From positions 1-6,030 of the forward strand of contig JAAYII010000052.1 of the NCBI GenBank assembly GCA_012523535.1: a stretch of 6,030 nt of DNA, in the 5' to 3' direction. Every line of letters begins with the position of its first letter. Position 1 is the stretch's first letter. The notes under the pieces are model-generated. The model was given only the letters and a program-made list of their open reading frames with translations, had not been told where the DNA came from and searched no databases. Position numbers and translations under genes: made by a program. This stretch comes from Peptococcaceae bacterium. GTDB lineage: Bacteria > Bacillota > Desulfitobacteriia > Desulfitobacteriales > Syntrophobotulaceae. Below are positions 5,775 to 6,030 of this stretch, in pieces.

Positions 5775-5778
5775 GCCG

Positions 5779-5850
5779 TCAGAATTCCATGGTTTTAAGG
5801 TTTTTGGCGATCTCAACCCTGAAGGGCAGTTGGTCCAGGATATCTTTATG
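5779..5850 (-). pseudogene. post-amber tail of the CoA-transferase gene
   Basis: In the same frame as the CoA-transferase and directly after its TAG, 23 codons encode HKDILDQLPFRV and EIAKNLKTMEF, then TGA (5779-5781). HKDILDQLPF matches the usual continuation xxDILxxMxF after IAPGID, so this is the former or read-through C-terminus rather than spacer DNA. The frame has no shift relative to the upstream part. A single T-to-A change in a TTG leucine codon would explain the TAG. Confidence 0.75.
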
Positions 5851-6030
5851 CTAATCTATGCCCGGGGCAATTTCCGTATGCACCAGGCCTTTCTCTCCCA
5901 GGCGGAATACGCAGCGTTCGGTGACATAGAGAATTTCCTGCCCGTTTTGCCTGGCGTTTTGGACGCTGAAGCTCAGGCTGTCCACTTTTGGAACGAATTT
6001 TTTAATATTTCCTTCTCTGGTAATGGTCAC
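5851..6030 (-). CDS. acyl-CoA:acetate/3-ketoacid CoA-transferase, C-terminal part, early amber stop
   Basis: Reading leftwards from the window edge, 59 codons give a segment starting VTITREGNIKKFVPKVDSLS and containing GQEILYVTERCVFRLGEKGL and then TEIAPGID. This is characteristic of the C-terminal end of class I CoA-transferases of the propionate or acetoacetate CoA-transferase type (roughly 510-530 residues, with two fused alpha/beta halves). These enzymes swap CoA between acyl-CoA and a free acid through a glutamyl-CoA intermediate; the catalytic Glu lies in the part outside the window. The frame ends at TAG (5851-5853), directly after APGID, where the family normally continues with Leu as in IDLxxDIL. 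The same frame goes on with family-like sequence to 5779. The gene is therefore either slightly truncated by a nonsense mutation, a pseudogene, or read through. It reads in the same direction as azlCD, 200 bp upstream. Family assignment is from recalled motifs; the exact substrate is unknown. Confidence 0.8.
   Translation of the reverse strand: MTITREGNIKKFVPKVDSLSFSVQNARQNGQEILYVTERCVFRLGEKGLVHTEIAPGID

Larger units (their letters stand above)
5579..5778. other. AT-rich intergenic region between CoA-transferase and azlC
   Basis: This 200-bp stretch separates two genes that both read leftwards. It contains the azlC ribosome binding site, the promoter candidate and the tandem repeats described separately. 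I see no stem-loop followed by a T-run on the minus strand, so no terminator for the CoA-transferase gene can be assigned. Read-through into azlCD cannot be excluded. Confidence 0.5.

Overview
The window looks like chromosomal DNA of an anaerobic Gram-positive bacterium, most likely a Clostridia or Peptococcaceae-type Firmicute. This is inferred from A-purine-rich Shine-Dalgarno sites, the AzlC/AzlD and acyl-CoA transferase genes, the 32-bp I-C-type CRISPR repeat, and overall low to middling G+C. No 16S rRNA or other marker is present, so the genus is not determined.

Layout. (1) 1-594: the old (trailer) end of a CRISPR array in + orientation, with a partial repeat at the window edge, seven well-kept 32-bp repeats and a decayed last repeat. 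The leader and cas genes must lie to the left, outside the window. (2) 595-779: AT-rich non-coding DNA with a promoter candidate and a six-codon upstream ORF. (3) 780-1442 (+): a lambda-type metallophosphatase of the PPP family. (4) 1443-1575: a short spacer with a strong but apparently orphaned ribosome binding site. (5) 1576-4485 (+): a 969-residue single-chain type IIG restriction-modification enzyme, combining a PD-(D/E)xK nuclease, a gamma-class N6-adenine methylase and a TaqI-like specificity domain. (6) 4482-5578 (-): azlC and azlD, a two-subunit branched-chain amino acid exporter translated with a 4-bp overlap. (7) 5579-5778: AT-rich promoter region of azlCD with a short tandem repeat. 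(8) 5779-6030 (-): the 3' end of an acyl-CoA:acetate/3-ketoacid CoA-transferase gene, interrupted by an in-frame amber codon.

How the parts relate. The left two thirds is a defence-type accessory block: CRISPR array, phosphatase and type IIG enzyme, all reading rightwards. The right third is metabolic and transport DNA reading leftwards. The two meet tail to tail at a shared TTAA. Base composition rises in steps. Hand counts of single 60-base lines gave about 20% G+C inside the phosphatase, about 43% inside the restriction enzyme and about 58% inside azlC, which fits separate acquisition of the accessory genes next to older chromosomal DNA.

I do not see an undescribed system that can be claimed with confidence. 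The observations most worth following are the amber codon at a normally leucine position of the CoA-transferase, the compensatory stem changes within the CRISPR repeats, and the AT-rich phosphatase placed between two defence elements.
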